Origin: Spirochaetales bacterium
GTDB lineage: Bacteria > Spirochaetota > Spirochaetia > Sphaerochaetales > Sphaerochaetaceae
DNA length: 64,000 bases
Direction of reading: 5' to 3'
Assembly: GCA_018433865.1 (NCBI GenBank)
Contig: JAHDQJ010000004.1
Coordinates: 1 to 64,000, forward strand
Part shown: piece by piece, positions 40,674 to 48,714 of the stretch
Numbering within the stretch: position 1 is the stretch's first letter
Layout: each line of letters starts with the position of its first letter
The notes under the pieces: model-generated
The model's input: only the letters and a program-made list of their open reading frames with translations
What the model was told of the DNA's origin: nothing
Databases searched by the model: none
Program-made: the position numbers and the translations under genes

Positions 40674-41744
40674 ATGAAACGGGAACAGGATACGGATCGG
40701 GAAATCCTCGCACGGCAGGCGTGGGAGATTTGGGACGACAAGGCAAAGCCCCAGCTGTCGCTCGGTCGACTTGAGCAGATCGCCGTCGATATCGTATGCA
40801 TGCGCGGTGAACTGCATCCCAAGCTCGGAAGACCTGCCATGCTGCTCTTCGCTGCCGACCACGGCATCGTGGAGGAGAAGGTTTCGTCCAGTCCTCAGGA
40901 AATCACCTGGCAGCAGTGCACGAACTTCGCATGCGGAGGAGGTGCGATCGCATTGTTGTGCCGGCTCAATGGGATCGACCTGACGGTGATCGATGTCGGG
41001 GTTGCCCACGAGTTTCCTGCGCACGTTCCCATCGTATCGCGCAAAGTGAGGAACGGAACACGCAATTTTGCGAAAGAACCGGCCATGACAGGACAGGAAC
41101 TCGCCTCGGCGATGGACAGCGGAGTCCGGATGGTGCGTCACGTACACGAGGAGGGACGGGCAGTCGTCGCATTCGGTGAGATGGGAATCGGCAACACCAC
41201 CAGCTCCTCCGCTGTGATGGCTTGCCTGACCGGCATCAGCGTCGAACGGTGCACCGGAAGGGGAGCAGGGTTGTCGGCGGATGCACTGGCGCACAAGAAG
41301 CGTGTGATCGCCGATGCAATCTCCCTGCATGGGAATCCAGATACTCCCGAGCACGTGCTCAGGATATTCGGCGGGTATGAGATGGCTGCGATCACTGGCG
41401 GGATGCTTGAGGCCGCAAGGCGCAGGATGGTGATCCTCGTCGATGGGTTCATCGCCTCCACAGCGGCGCTGGTGGCGATCGGCATCGATCAGCGGTGCAA
41501 GGATCACATGCTGTTTTGCCACGAATCGGACGAGGGCGGACATCGCATCCTGATGGAACATTTGCACGTACGGCCGATCCTCTCCCTCTCGATGCGGCTT
41601 GGCGAAGGAACCGGTGCCGCAGTGGGGTGGACGATCATCCGCCAAGCGATGGCATTGTATGAGGACATGACCAGTTTCGACGCTGCCCGGGTAACCAACT
41701 CGGTAGCGCTGCTGAAGGAACAGGGGGTAAGCTTCCATGCGTGA
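40674..41744 (+). CDS. cobT: Nicotinate-nucleotide:dimethylbenzimidazole phosphoribosyltransferase
   Basis: A 356-residue enzyme that makes alpha-ribazole phosphate, the lower-ligand half of cobalamin. Family motifs: LFAADHGIVEE, GGGAIALLCR, FGEMGIGNTTSSSA and GGYEMAAITGGML, the last followed by the catalytic-side glutamate region near the C-terminus. The ATG has no Shine-Dalgarno and a -10 box ends 6 nt upstream, suggesting a leaderless transcript. It is the first gene of the nucleotide-loop cluster cobT-cobU-cobS and overlaps cobU by 8 nt. No corrin-ring genes are present, which fits salvage of cobinamide. Confidence 0.95.
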   Translation: MKREQDTDREILARQAWEIWDDKAKPQLSLGRLEQIAVDIVCMRGELHPKLGRPAMLLFAADHGIVEEKVSSSPQEITWQQCTNFACGGGAIALLCRLNGIDLTVIDVGVAHEFPAHVPIVSRKVRNGTRNFAKEPAMTGQELASAMDSGVRMVRHVHEEGRAVVAFGEMGIGNTTSSSAVMACLTGISVERCTGRGAGLSADALAHKKRVIADAISLHGNPDTPEHVLRIFGGYEMAAITGGMLEAARRRMVILVDGFIASTAALVAIGIDQRCKDHMLFCHESDEGGHRILMEHLHVRPILSLSMRLGEGTGAAVGWTIIRQAMALYEDMTSFDAARVTNSVALLKEQGVSFHA

Positions 41745-42273
41745 GCATCTGGAACATGGAGTGACATTGGTGATCGGAGGTGCCCGCAGCGGAAAGAGCT
41801 CATACGCCGAAACGCTCGCCTGTTCCTTGACCGACCGACCGATCTATCTTGCAACCGCGGAGATCACGGACGAGGAGATGCGGCTCAGGATCGAACGGCA
41901 CAGGAAACAACGCGAAGGCAAGTTCTCCCTGACCGTGGAGGAACCGCTTGAGTTGGCGACTGCGTTGGAGAAGATCGGACCGTCTCCCGTGGTGCTGGTC
42001 GATTGCGTGACCGTGTGGATGGGCAACCTGCTGTATCATGAAGGACTGTCGGATCGGTATCGCCAGGTGGAAGAACTGCTGGACTATTGCACGCATCCTT
42101 CGCAGCGCCTGTTGATCGTCTCGAACGAAGTGGGTTCGGGCATCGTTCCCGCGGATCCGATGAGCAGGCACTTCAGGGACCATGCCGGGTGGCTCAACCA
42201 ATCGCTCGCCAGGATTGCAGACACGGTGGTGTGGGTGGTCGCGGGCATCCCCGTGACGATCAAGGGGGCATGA
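41737..42273 (+). CDS. cobU: Adenosylcobinamide kinase / guanylyltransferase
   Basis: A 178-residue bifunctional enzyme that phosphorylates adenosylcobinamide and then attaches GMP. The P-loop is GGARSGKSSYAE, and the guanylylated histidine should lie in ERHRKQREGKF. The C-terminal segment VSNEVGSGIVPADPMSRHFRD is highly characteristic of CobU. It overlaps cobT by 8 nt and cobS by 4 nt, so the three proteins are translated together. Confidence 0.95.
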   Translation: MREHLEHGVTLVIGGARSGKSSYAETLACSLTDRPIYLATAEITDEEMRLRIERHRKQREGKFSLTVEEPLELATALEKIGPSPVVLVDCVTVWMGNLLYHEGLSDRYRQVEELLDYCTHPSQRLLIVSNEVGSGIVPADPMSRHFRDHAGWLNQSLARIADTVVWVVAGIPVTIKGA

Positions 42274-43028
42274 TGACGCACGGAATAGGACTCGCCAGTG
42301 CGTTCAGGACCCTAACTGTCCTTCCCTTCCCGGGAAAGGAGTCCGAGCACGCTTCCACGACGCTCTTCTGGTTTCCCGTGGTCGGCCTGGTCATCTCCCT
42401 CGCGAGTCTCTTCCTCGGACGCCTCGTGCTCCTTGGCACATCGGCGTTGCTTGCCTCAGCCATGGTGATCGCGTTCCAGGCATACCTTACGCGAGCTTTC
42501 CATCTTGACGGCTTGGCAGACATGGCCGACGGTTTCGGTGGGGGTTGGGAGCGCGAACAGATCTTGCGCATCATGAAGGATTCGCACGTAGGGGCCTTCG
42601 GTGTGATCACCGTTGTCTTGACGCTGATCGTCAAGATTGCTGCCCTCGAAGCATTGCTGGATGCTCAGCTGCTTCTTCCGCTGCTCATCGTCCCGATTCT
42701 TTCCCGGACCATCGTCGTCTTGCAGACCGTCGCGAATCCCTATGCGCGTCCCGAGGGAGGTACTGCAGGGGAGTTGGTGACCGGCGCACGGTGGTACCAC
42801 GCGATGGTGGCCATAGGGTGGAGCGCACTCCTCCTCGTGCTGGTTCCCGGCATGCCCTGGCTGTTCGTGCTGTGGTCTGCTCTCTCCGGAATCATGGTCG
42901 CCATCCTGATTGCGTGGCGCTCACGTGTCAGGATCGGCGGGATCACCGGCGATCTGCTCGGTGCGACCGCCGAGTTGTCCGAGACGGCGATGTATATCTG
43001 CATCGTGTTCGTCTCGCACTTGCAATAA
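42270..43028 (+). CDS. cobS: Cobalamin synthase CobS
   Basis: A 252-residue membrane enzyme that joins adenosylcobinamide-GDP with alpha-ribazole phosphate to give cobalamin. The signature FHLDGLADMADGFGGGW provides the Mg2+-binding aspartates. About six to seven hydrophobic segments are present. The start is the ATG at 42270, overlapping the cobU stop by 4 nt with AAGGGGG upstream; the next codon is also ATG. It completes a three-gene nucleotide-loop pathway with cobT and cobU. Confidence 0.94.
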   Translation: MMTHGIGLASAFRTLTVLPFPGKESEHASTTLFWFPVVGLVISLASLFLGRLVLLGTSALLASAMVIAFQAYLTRAFHLDGLADMADGFGGGWEREQILRIMKDSHVGAFGVITVVLTLIVKIAALEALLDAQLLLPLLIVPILSRTIVVLQTVANPYARPEGGTAGELVTGARWYHAMVAIGWSALLLVLVPGMPWLFVLWSALSGIMVAILIAWRSRVRIGGITGDLLGATAELSETAMYICIVFVSHLQ

Positions 43029-43081
43029 CCGCCCGTAATGGGCAATATGTTCCAAAAAGAATTCGAGCAGCGGAGGAAGGA

Positions 43082-44080
43082 ATGAAGAAAAGTCGTTGGG
43101 GAATCCTTGGTGCGGCGGGTATCGCGCGCAAGCAGCTGATCCCTGCACTGCACGCCAGCGGACAGTGCGAGCTGGTTGCGGTCGCTTCCCGTGATCAGGC
43201 GAGAGCAGAGGCCTATGCGCAAGAGAACGGCATCCCGGTTGCCTACGGATCATATGAGCAACTGTTGGCCGATCCCTCCATAGATATCATCTATAATCCG
43301 CTTCCGAATCACCTCCATGTGGAATGGACGGCAAAGGCCGTCGAGGCGGGAAAGCATGTCCTTTGCGAGAAGCCGCTTGCACTGTCTGTCGAGGATGTAA
43401 GGAAGTTGATCGCACTGCGAGACAAGACCGGACTGCTGATCGGCGAGGCTTATGCGATGTTCCACCAGCCTCGCCTCGAGTCGCTGAAGCACCACTTGGA
43501 GAAGAAAAGCTTCGGAACGCTCGAGAGTGCGCACGGCAGCTTCTACCTGACAAACACCAATCCCCACGACATCCGGAACGCCTATGCCCACGGAGGAGGA
43601 GCGTTGTGGGACATCGGAGTCTACCCCGTCACCGTGGGGAGGTGGATGTTCGGAGAGGAACCTTCCGAGGTCTCTTGCGCGATGGACCTCGATCCGCGTT
43701 TCGGTGTGGATCACCATACCACGGGAATCCTCAGGTTCCCCTCCGGTGGCCAGATGAGCTTCGCATGCGGCATGCGTCATCCGTTCCATGCAGCGATGAC
43801 CTTGTACACCGAATCGCACCGGATCGAAGTCGGACGGGCCTATTTCAGCGATACCGCCTCACAGTATGTGTTTGAGGTCTTCGACGGAGCGCAACCCCCT
43901 GCGGTGAAGACCTACAGTTTCGCTCCGGTGAACCAGTATCAATTGGAATGCGAGCACTTCGCCGATTCGGTTGCCGACGGCAGACCCTTCATCGGGTCGC
44001 TGGAGCAGACGCTCGCCAACACCAAGGTGATCCTCGCCCTGTTCAAGGCCGCCGACAGCGGTCGATTCGAGAAGGTGTGA
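43082..44080 (+). CDS. Gfo/Idh/MocA-family oxidoreductase
   Basis: A 332-residue NAD(P)-dependent oxidoreductase acting on a sugar or cyclitol. The N-terminal Rossmann fold has GILGAAGIARKQL, then IIYNPLPNHLHVEW, and the family motif EKPLAL contains the lysine that binds substrate and cofactor. The second domain shows GGGALWDIGVYPVTVGRW. It begins 53 nt after cobS with GGAGGAAGGA upstream and is followed after one nt by thrH, so it is likely the fourth gene of the cob operon or has its own weak promoter. The exact substrate is not apparent. A relative lies at 54889-55839. Confidence 0.88.
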   Translation: MKKSRWGILGAAGIARKQLIPALHASGQCELVAVASRDQARAEAYAQENGIPVAYGSYEQLLADPSIDIIYNPLPNHLHVEWTAKAVEAGKHVLCEKPLALSVEDVRKLIALRDKTGLLIGEAYAMFHQPRLESLKHHLEKKSFGTLESAHGSFYLTNTNPHDIRNAYAHGGGALWDIGVYPVTVGRWMFGEEPSEVSCAMDLDPRFGVDHHTTGILRFPSGGQMSFACGMRHPFHAAMTLYTESHRIEVGRAYFSDTASQYVFEVFDGAQPPAVKTYSFAPVNQYQLECEHFADSVADGRPFIGSLEQTLANTKVILALFKAADSGRFEKV

Positions 44081-44081
44081 C

Positions 44082-44690
44082 ATGCGGATTGTATGCTTGG
44101 ATCTCGAAGGTGTGCTGATTCCGGAGATTTGGATCAATTTCGCCCTGAAGACGGGCATCGAGGAGCTGAAGCTCACTACCCGCGATGTCCCCGACTATGA
44201 TGTGCTGATGCGTGGGAGACTGAAGATCCTGAAGGAACGGGGACTGACCCTCCACGATATCCGGCAAGTGATCGGGAGTCTTTCCCCGCTGGATGGCGCC
44301 TGTGCTTTCCTCGACCGGCTCAGGAGCAAGACCCAGGTGGTGATCCTCAGTGATACATTCACCGAGTTTGCCCAGCCGTTGATGGAGAAGCTCGCCTGGC
44401 CGACTATCTTCTGCAACAGCCTGGTCGTCGATGACAGGGGCATGATCGTCGATTATCGGTTGCGGCAGCAGGATGGCAAGTACAAGGCGGTGAAGGCCTT
44501 GCAGGGAATCGGGTTCACCGTGTTTGCAGCGGGAGACTCCTATAACGACCTGACGATGATCAAGGCTGCCGACCAAGGGGCCCTGTTCAGGGCTCCCCAG
44601 CGGATCATCGAAGAGGAACCGCAGTTGCCCCATACGACCGATTATGAAGAATTCGAAACGATCATCGATGAATTTCTCGCGAAAGGATGA
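44082..44690 (+). CDS. thrH: ThrH: phosphoserine phosphatase / phosphoserine-homoserine phosphotransferase
   Basis: A 202-residue HAD-superfamily protein. The nucleophile motif is LDLEGVLIPE (Asp7, with Glu9 in the place of the second Asp, as in ThrH), motif II LSDTF, and motif IV GDSYNDLTM. ThrH proteins hydrolyse phosphoserine and can also pass its phosphate to homoserine, giving an entry to threonine synthesis. The length fits ThrH (about 205). It starts 1 nt after the oxidoreductase stop with AAGGTG upstream. Pseudomonas ThrH was the reference I compared with, from memory. Confidence 0.88.
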   Translation: MRIVCLDLEGVLIPEIWINFALKTGIEELKLTTRDVPDYDVLMRGRLKILKERGLTLHDIRQVIGSLSPLDGACAFLDRLRSKTQVVILSDTFTEFAQPLMEKLAWPTIFCNSLVVDDRGMIVDYRLRQQDGKYKAVKALQGIGFTVFAAGDSYNDLTMIKAADQGALFRAPQRIIEEEPQLPHTTDYEEFETIIDEFLAKG

Positions 44691-44777
44691 TCTTGGGAAA
44701 GATTTCTCTTGACGGATTGCGAAAAGGCATCCATCTTTATTGATACTGTTTGAAGTACGATTGCCGAGGTGTCTGGT

Positions 44778-45143
44778 ATGAGTGAAGAATTCTATGCTGA
44801 GATGGAGCAAAAATTACTTGAGTTGCGCAGGGAGATTCTTGAGAGCATTGCTGCTGAGGATGAGGATTTTCGTGGAATGATCAATGCCATGGGGATCAAG
44901 GACTTGGGAGACATTGCTGCCGACGATATCGCCAGCAAGAAGATGGAGGCCCTGAACCAGCACGCCGCGAATCGGTTGAAGAGTGTCGAGGCTGCACTGA
45001 CACGATTGAAGAACGGACGGTACGGAGTATGCCTCCAGTGCGGCGCGATCATCCCGGAGGAGCGTTTGCGTGCCATCCCCTATGCCGTAATGTGCGTGAA
45101 CTGCAAAAGTGGGGAAGAGGGACCGAAGCGCAAGTCGTGGTAA
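44778..45143 (+). CDS. DksA/TraR-type C4 zinc-finger protein
   Basis: A 121-residue RNA-polymerase-binding regulator of the DksA/TraR class. A coiled-coil of about 70 residues is followed by a C4 zinc finger: CLQCG with the second pair in CVNC. The short coiled-coil and the sequence YGVCLQCGAIIPEERLRAIPYA fit the TraR/YbiI-type branch more than full DksA (150 residues). It may modulate transcription of rRNA or stress genes together with ppGpp. Start: ATG with GAGGTG upstream; a GTG 9 nt earlier is the alternative. Its own terminator follows. Confidence 0.85.
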   Translation: MSEEFYAEMEQKLLELRREILESIAAEDEDFRGMINAMGIKDLGDIAADDIASKKMEALNQHAANRLKSVEAALTRLKNGRYGVCLQCGAIIPEERLRAIPYAVMCVNCKSGEEGPKRKSW

Positions 45144-45169
45144 TGCCCTGCAAGCCGTCTCGGAACGAC

Positions 45170-45208
45170 AACCCCTGGTCAGTCCAAGAACCAGGGGTTC
45201 TTTTTTTC
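45170..45208 (+). terminator. Intrinsic terminator after the zinc-finger gene
   Basis: AACCCCTGGT and ACCAGGGGTT form a 10-bp stem followed by CTTTTTTT. The stem overlaps the stop codon of the convergent MBL gene. Confidence 0.88.
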
Positions 45209-45835
45209 CCTGCCGATGGTCGTTGACGATCCGTGACCCGGATACACTACGGTCGTGTCACGCAGTGGAAACAGTCTTTCCCTGATCGACGGGATGATCG
45301 CCCTTGGGTCGCTGTAGGGCAGGTCGGTCCTGCCTATGGTCCCGGCGAACAGCGTATCTCCCGAGAACAGCAGCTCTTGTGTCTCTTGGTAGAGGCAAAT
45401 CGAGCCCGGCGTATGACCGGGGGTGTGGATGACGATGAGGTTGCACCCTTCGATCCGGTCTCCGTCAGCGAGTACCTGTGTAGGCTCCGGCACGTCTTCC
45501 CAAAGGGACCGAGGAATCACCCGCTGGTCGGGATCGACCGTCATGGCGAACCGGCGTGAGCTATCGACTCCCTCTTTTCCAAGAAGGAACGCATCCGCAG
45601 CATGCACATGAATCGGAAGGTCGTCGAAAGCATCGCACAAACCCGGGAGGCCCAGCACGTGATCCCAATGGGAGTGGGTAAGGATCACCGCCTGGACTTC
45701 CAGATCATGACTCGTGATATGTGCTGCAAGTGCATCACCGTCGAACCCCGGATCCACGATCCATACCTTCCTGCCGTCGATCAGCAGGTGGCAGTTCGTC
45801 CGGTATGGCCCGAGACGGAATGTCTGCACCTCCAC
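45179..45835 (-). CDS. Metallo-beta-lactamase-fold hydrolase (glyoxalase II-like)
   Basis: A 218-residue hydrolase with the MBL zinc motif THSHWDH, then HTPGHTPGS and SGDTLFAG carrying further ligands, and PGHG near the end. It is similar to glyoxalase II, persulphide dioxygenase or related thioesterases; the exact substrate is unknown. It starts with GTG, three nt after the stop of the upstream gene, and the Shine-Dalgarno AAGGAG overlaps that stop codon. It is therefore cotranscribed with the degenerate DEAD-box gene. Confidence 0.9.
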   Translation of the reverse strand: MEVQTFRLGPYRTNCHLLIDGRKVWIVDPGFDGDALAAHITSHDLEVQAVILTHSHWDHVLGLPGLCDAFDDLPIHVHAADAFLLGKEGVDSSRRFAMTVDPDQRVIPRSLWEDVPEPTQVLADGDRIEGCNLIVIHTPGHTPGSICLYQETQELLFSGDTLFAGTIGRTDLPYSDPRAIIPSIRERLFPLRDTTVVYPGHGSSTTIGREKKNPWFLD

Positions 45836-45838
45836 GGC

Positions 45839-47437
45839 TTACTCCTTGTTCGAGTAGCTGACCGACGCGATGCGTCCCCTGATATCCATGCCGTTCAGTT
45901 TCTCGATGGCCTTCTCAGCATGTTCCTGGTTCAAGGTGATGAAGGAGTATTTGTCGTGGACACGGATCGAATAGATATCTTCCTTTGTGATTCCCAGTTG
46001 ATCCTGGACGATCTGGGCGAGTTCCTTCGCATAGAGCCGTCGCATCTTTCCGATGTTCAGGTACAGGGTCCTGGCTCCTTCGGGGATGTTCTGCTCCTCT
46101 TGTTCCCGTGCCTCTTGGGTCCGCTCGAGGGGAGCTTTCTTGGCCCGTTGCGGTTTCTCCTTCACCGTCTCTGCCGCTGCTTGCGGTTTCGCCGGGCTTG
46201 GCTGGGCCTTCGGCTTGCTTGCGACTTTCTTCTCACCGGAGGCGAGCAGCTCACGCAGCAAGTACGCAGCGAAATAGCCGCGACGGTGGAACGGTACGTT
46301 CTTCTTGATGGTCTTCTTCAGGGTCTCGAGTTCTTCGGGATTCGAGTCGATGTTCAGTTTTGCGACAAGCATCTGGATCTTGCCGGCAAGGACCTCGCCG
46401 GTCTCCGGTACAGGTTTGTTTTCGTTGTTCATGAGCAGGGTCTCCTTGGATGTGGTGATTTCTTGAGCCTCATCAGGCCCAACGATCGCGACTATCTGCT
46501 GGAACGGGAAATTTCCCTCATTGAGATGTCGGATCATGGAAAGCAGTTCCCCGCTGTTCAGATCGATTGCAACCACGGTATCGACGGCAACGGTCTGCGG
46601 GACCTTCAACTCGGACAACCGATCGAAACCGATTCCGATGGCCCCGATGGGGGGAACTGTTGCACGCAATTGCTTTTCCAAAGCAGTCCAAGACTTGCTT
46701 GTCTTGTGAATCACAAGATACTGTTGCCCCTGCAAGGCATACAGGATATCGAGGCAGCTTGAACGCGCGTGCGGTGGCGTACTGATGACTTTGAGGGGAT
46801 GGACAGGCCGCTCCCATTCGGCTTGCGTCAACACCAGAGGGTCGGTCACCAGTTCGTTCGGGGTTCTCGCGAGATGGGAAAGTGTTCCTGTGTACAGCTC
46901 GATGCGTACCGAAGGGTTCAGTTTCGTGAAAATGAACTGGCAGTCATCGAGGAACGCACAGGCCCTAACCTCCATCTGCTCGTCAGTCTCTTCTTCGAGC
47001 CGGAGAAAATCATAGGCAAGGACGACTGCTTTCGTGGAAGAGAGAAAGATATTGTCCCTGCGGATGTGATCGATGGCTCGCTGCGGTGTGGTCGCCAGGA
47101 CCCGAGACTTGCCGTTGAGAACCGATAGGTCTGCCCGGGGTGATTGCGTCTCGGACAGACAGGTGAAGGCATCGCAGATATCCTTGTCAGCCCGTTCGAG
47201 CTGGCTCTCCATCTGCTCCTGTGAGATCAGCAGGAGGACCGAAGGTTCGCTTGCAACCGGTCTGTTGGTTTCCTTTCCCCGATGTTTCTGGGATTTCACC
47301 AAATCGATGCAGCGTGACAATGCAATGGGCACGACATGCTGTCCGACCTCAATGAATATCGGTTGGTGTGTCGTTCCCTTTGTCTTCAGCTCGTCCAATG
47401 CATTTTGAAGCAGGGAGGGGATTCCTTGTGAAGTCAT
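45839..47437 (-). CDS. Degenerate DEAD-box protein with DbpA-type RNA-binding tail
   Basis: A 532-residue protein. The last ~75 residues look like the DbpA/CsdA RRM-like domain (TLYLNIGKMRRLYAKELAQI, then IYSIRVHDKYSFI, then IRGRIASV). The first 350 residues follow the helicase layout, yet the motifs are lost: motif I GxGKT reads IFIEVGQHVVPIAL, motif Ib is TTPQRAIDHIRR, motif II DEAD reads VVLAYDFLRL, SAT reads TGT, and the arginine-rich motif VI is missing. A lysine/alanine/proline linker joins the parts. I infer a catalytically dead RNA-binding protein, perhaps of the ribosome. Start: ATG with GGAGGTGG upstream. Confidence 0.78.
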   Translation of the reverse strand: MTSQGIPSLLQNALDELKTKGTTHQPIFIEVGQHVVPIALSRCIDLVKSQKHRGKETNRPVASEPSVLLLISQEQMESQLERADKDICDAFTCLSETQSPRADLSVLNGKSRVLATTPQRAIDHIRRDNIFLSSTKAVVLAYDFLRLEEETDEQMEVRACAFLDDCQFIFTKLNPSVRIELYTGTLSHLARTPNELVTDPLVLTQAEWERPVHPLKVISTPPHARSSCLDILYALQGQQYLVIHKTSKSWTALEKQLRATVPPIGAIGIGFDRLSELKVPQTVAVDTVVAIDLNSGELLSMIRHLNEGNFPFQQIVAIVGPDEAQEITTSKETLLMNNENKPVPETGEVLAGKIQMLVAKLNIDSNPEELETLKKTIKKNVPFHRRGYFAAYLLRELLASGEKKVASKPKAQPSPAKPQAAAETVKEKPQRAKKAPLERTQEAREQEEQNIPEGARTLYLNIGKMRRLYAKELAQIVQDQLGITKEDIYSIRVHDKYSFITLNQEHAEKAIEKLNGMDIRGRIASVSYSNKE

Positions 47438-47513
47438 TCCACCTCCACGGAGATTTCGTTCATGCGATGCTCTTTTCCATCATCTGAGGTCAGAATAGCC
47501 AGTGGTGCTTGCT

Positions 47514-47542
47514 TTGTCAAGGAACTGCCGATATGGTAATAT
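47514..47542 (+). promoter_or_regulatory. Promoter of the coiled-coil gene
   Basis: TTGTCA, 17 nt, TAATAT; about 28 nt before the ATG at 47570. Confidence 0.65.
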
Positions 47543-47569
47543 GTGACCATCCGGGATCAAGGAGCGTGC

Positions 47570-48709
47570 ATGGGTCGGCAACGAAGCCAAATCGAAGTAG
47601 TGGAACGACAGATCGCGGTGGTCGATCATGACATGGAAGTGCTGTTGGCTGAGCTTGGCATGCATGTCCTCTCGCTCAGGCAACCTGTCGTGGGAGGAGA
47701 CCTTTCGGACGCCTACCAGGCCTTGGCCAAGGAAAAATTGTTGCTGGACAACCTGACTGCACGGATTTCCCACCTGCAGCAGTTGGGAAGAAGCCTCCAG
47801 GACGCCAACTCACACATCAATACGCTCAAGCAGCGCATCGCCTCCCATGAACAGGATCTCAGGATCGTCCATGGACGGATCGGCGTGATAGCATGGGAGG
47901 AAGCCTCCTCCGAGGTTCTCTCCGAGGAGATCGCAGGTCTCTTGCCGATGATCGGGCAAAGGAAGGAAAAGGTGGCCTCCTTGAAGGCACGGCAGGAGCA
48001 AGTGATCTCCAGGTCCGACGGAAGCGGTACGCTTTTGCGGCTACCCATGAAGCTCCGTGCGTTCCTGGTCTCCCGAAGATTGGAGAAATATGCGCGGGGA
48101 CACGAGGAATTCTTCATCGAGACGGGGAAGGCGATCGCGGATGCTTCGGCTATCCGTCATCTTGCGAGCAACTCGGCAGTGGCGCTCGATGAGGAATATC
48201 ACGCGATCGCCGACCGGATTGCTGCGTGGAGGGAGGAAATGTCCCTCATGCACAGCAGGATCACGAGGGACAAGAGCAAGCTTGAGGAGGTCGGAGTCGC
48301 CGGTTCGGTCGAGCGGAAGATCCAGGAGCTTGAACAGACCCACAGGGATAAGGTCAGGGATGTGTCGCAATCGGCAGTTGCCTACGCGAAAAGAATCTGT
48401 GCGCTTGAGAATCCTTGGAAATCGGTGGAAGTGAATGCCGAGACTTTGCGTTGCTATGACCAGATACGGCGACATGAGAGGATCAGGAAGCAACTGGAAA
48501 AGAGAATCGGTGAATTGCACATCGAGAGCAACATCGGTGAGTTGGTCTTCCTGATCGAACAGGATGAGGAGCGCATCCGGCACATCCGCCAGATGATCGA
48601 GCAGCATAATCGGCAGATCGAGGACATCCAGCGCTCCATCGGATCGAACAGGGAAAAGATCGGCGAGTACAAGCGGTCACTCGCCTCGAGTCTCGAGCGG
48701 GAGGACTGA
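47570..48709 (+). CDS. Long coiled-coil protein of unknown function
   Basis: A 379-residue protein, nearly all predicted coiled-coil with heptad-like leucine, isoleucine and charged residues throughout. A short globular-looking break occurs around residues 150-180 (SRSDGSGTLLRLPMKLRAFLVS). There is no signal peptide and no family that I recognise. It may be a scaffold or a regulator of envelope synthesis, since it precedes mltG by five nt. Start: ATG with AAGGAG five nt upstream. Its codon use matches neighbours, so it is a real gene. Confidence 0.75.
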   Translation: MGRQRSQIEVVERQIAVVDHDMEVLLAELGMHVLSLRQPVVGGDLSDAYQALAKEKLLLDNLTARISHLQQLGRSLQDANSHINTLKQRIASHEQDLRIVHGRIGVIAWEEASSEVLSEEIAGLLPMIGQRKEKVASLKARQEQVISRSDGSGTLLRLPMKLRAFLVSRRLEKYARGHEEFFIETGKAIADASAIRHLASNSAVALDEEYHAIADRIAAWREEMSLMHSRITRDKSKLEEVGVAGSVERKIQELEQTHRDKVRDVSQSAVAYAKRICALENPWKSVEVNAETLRCYDQIRRHERIRKQLEKRIGELHIESNIGELVFLIEQDEERIRHIRQMIEQHNRQIEDIQRSIGSNREKIGEYKRSLASSLERED

Positions 48710-48714
48710 TACTG

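Noticed and set aside
40639-40674. Cobalamin riboswitch upstream of cobT
   Set aside because: The promoter leaves at most a few nucleotides of leader, and the upstream sequence has a simple terminator hairpin with no B12-box.
44778-45143. Full DksA
   Set aside because: Only 121 residues with a shorter coiled-coil; a TraR/YbiI-type protein fits better.
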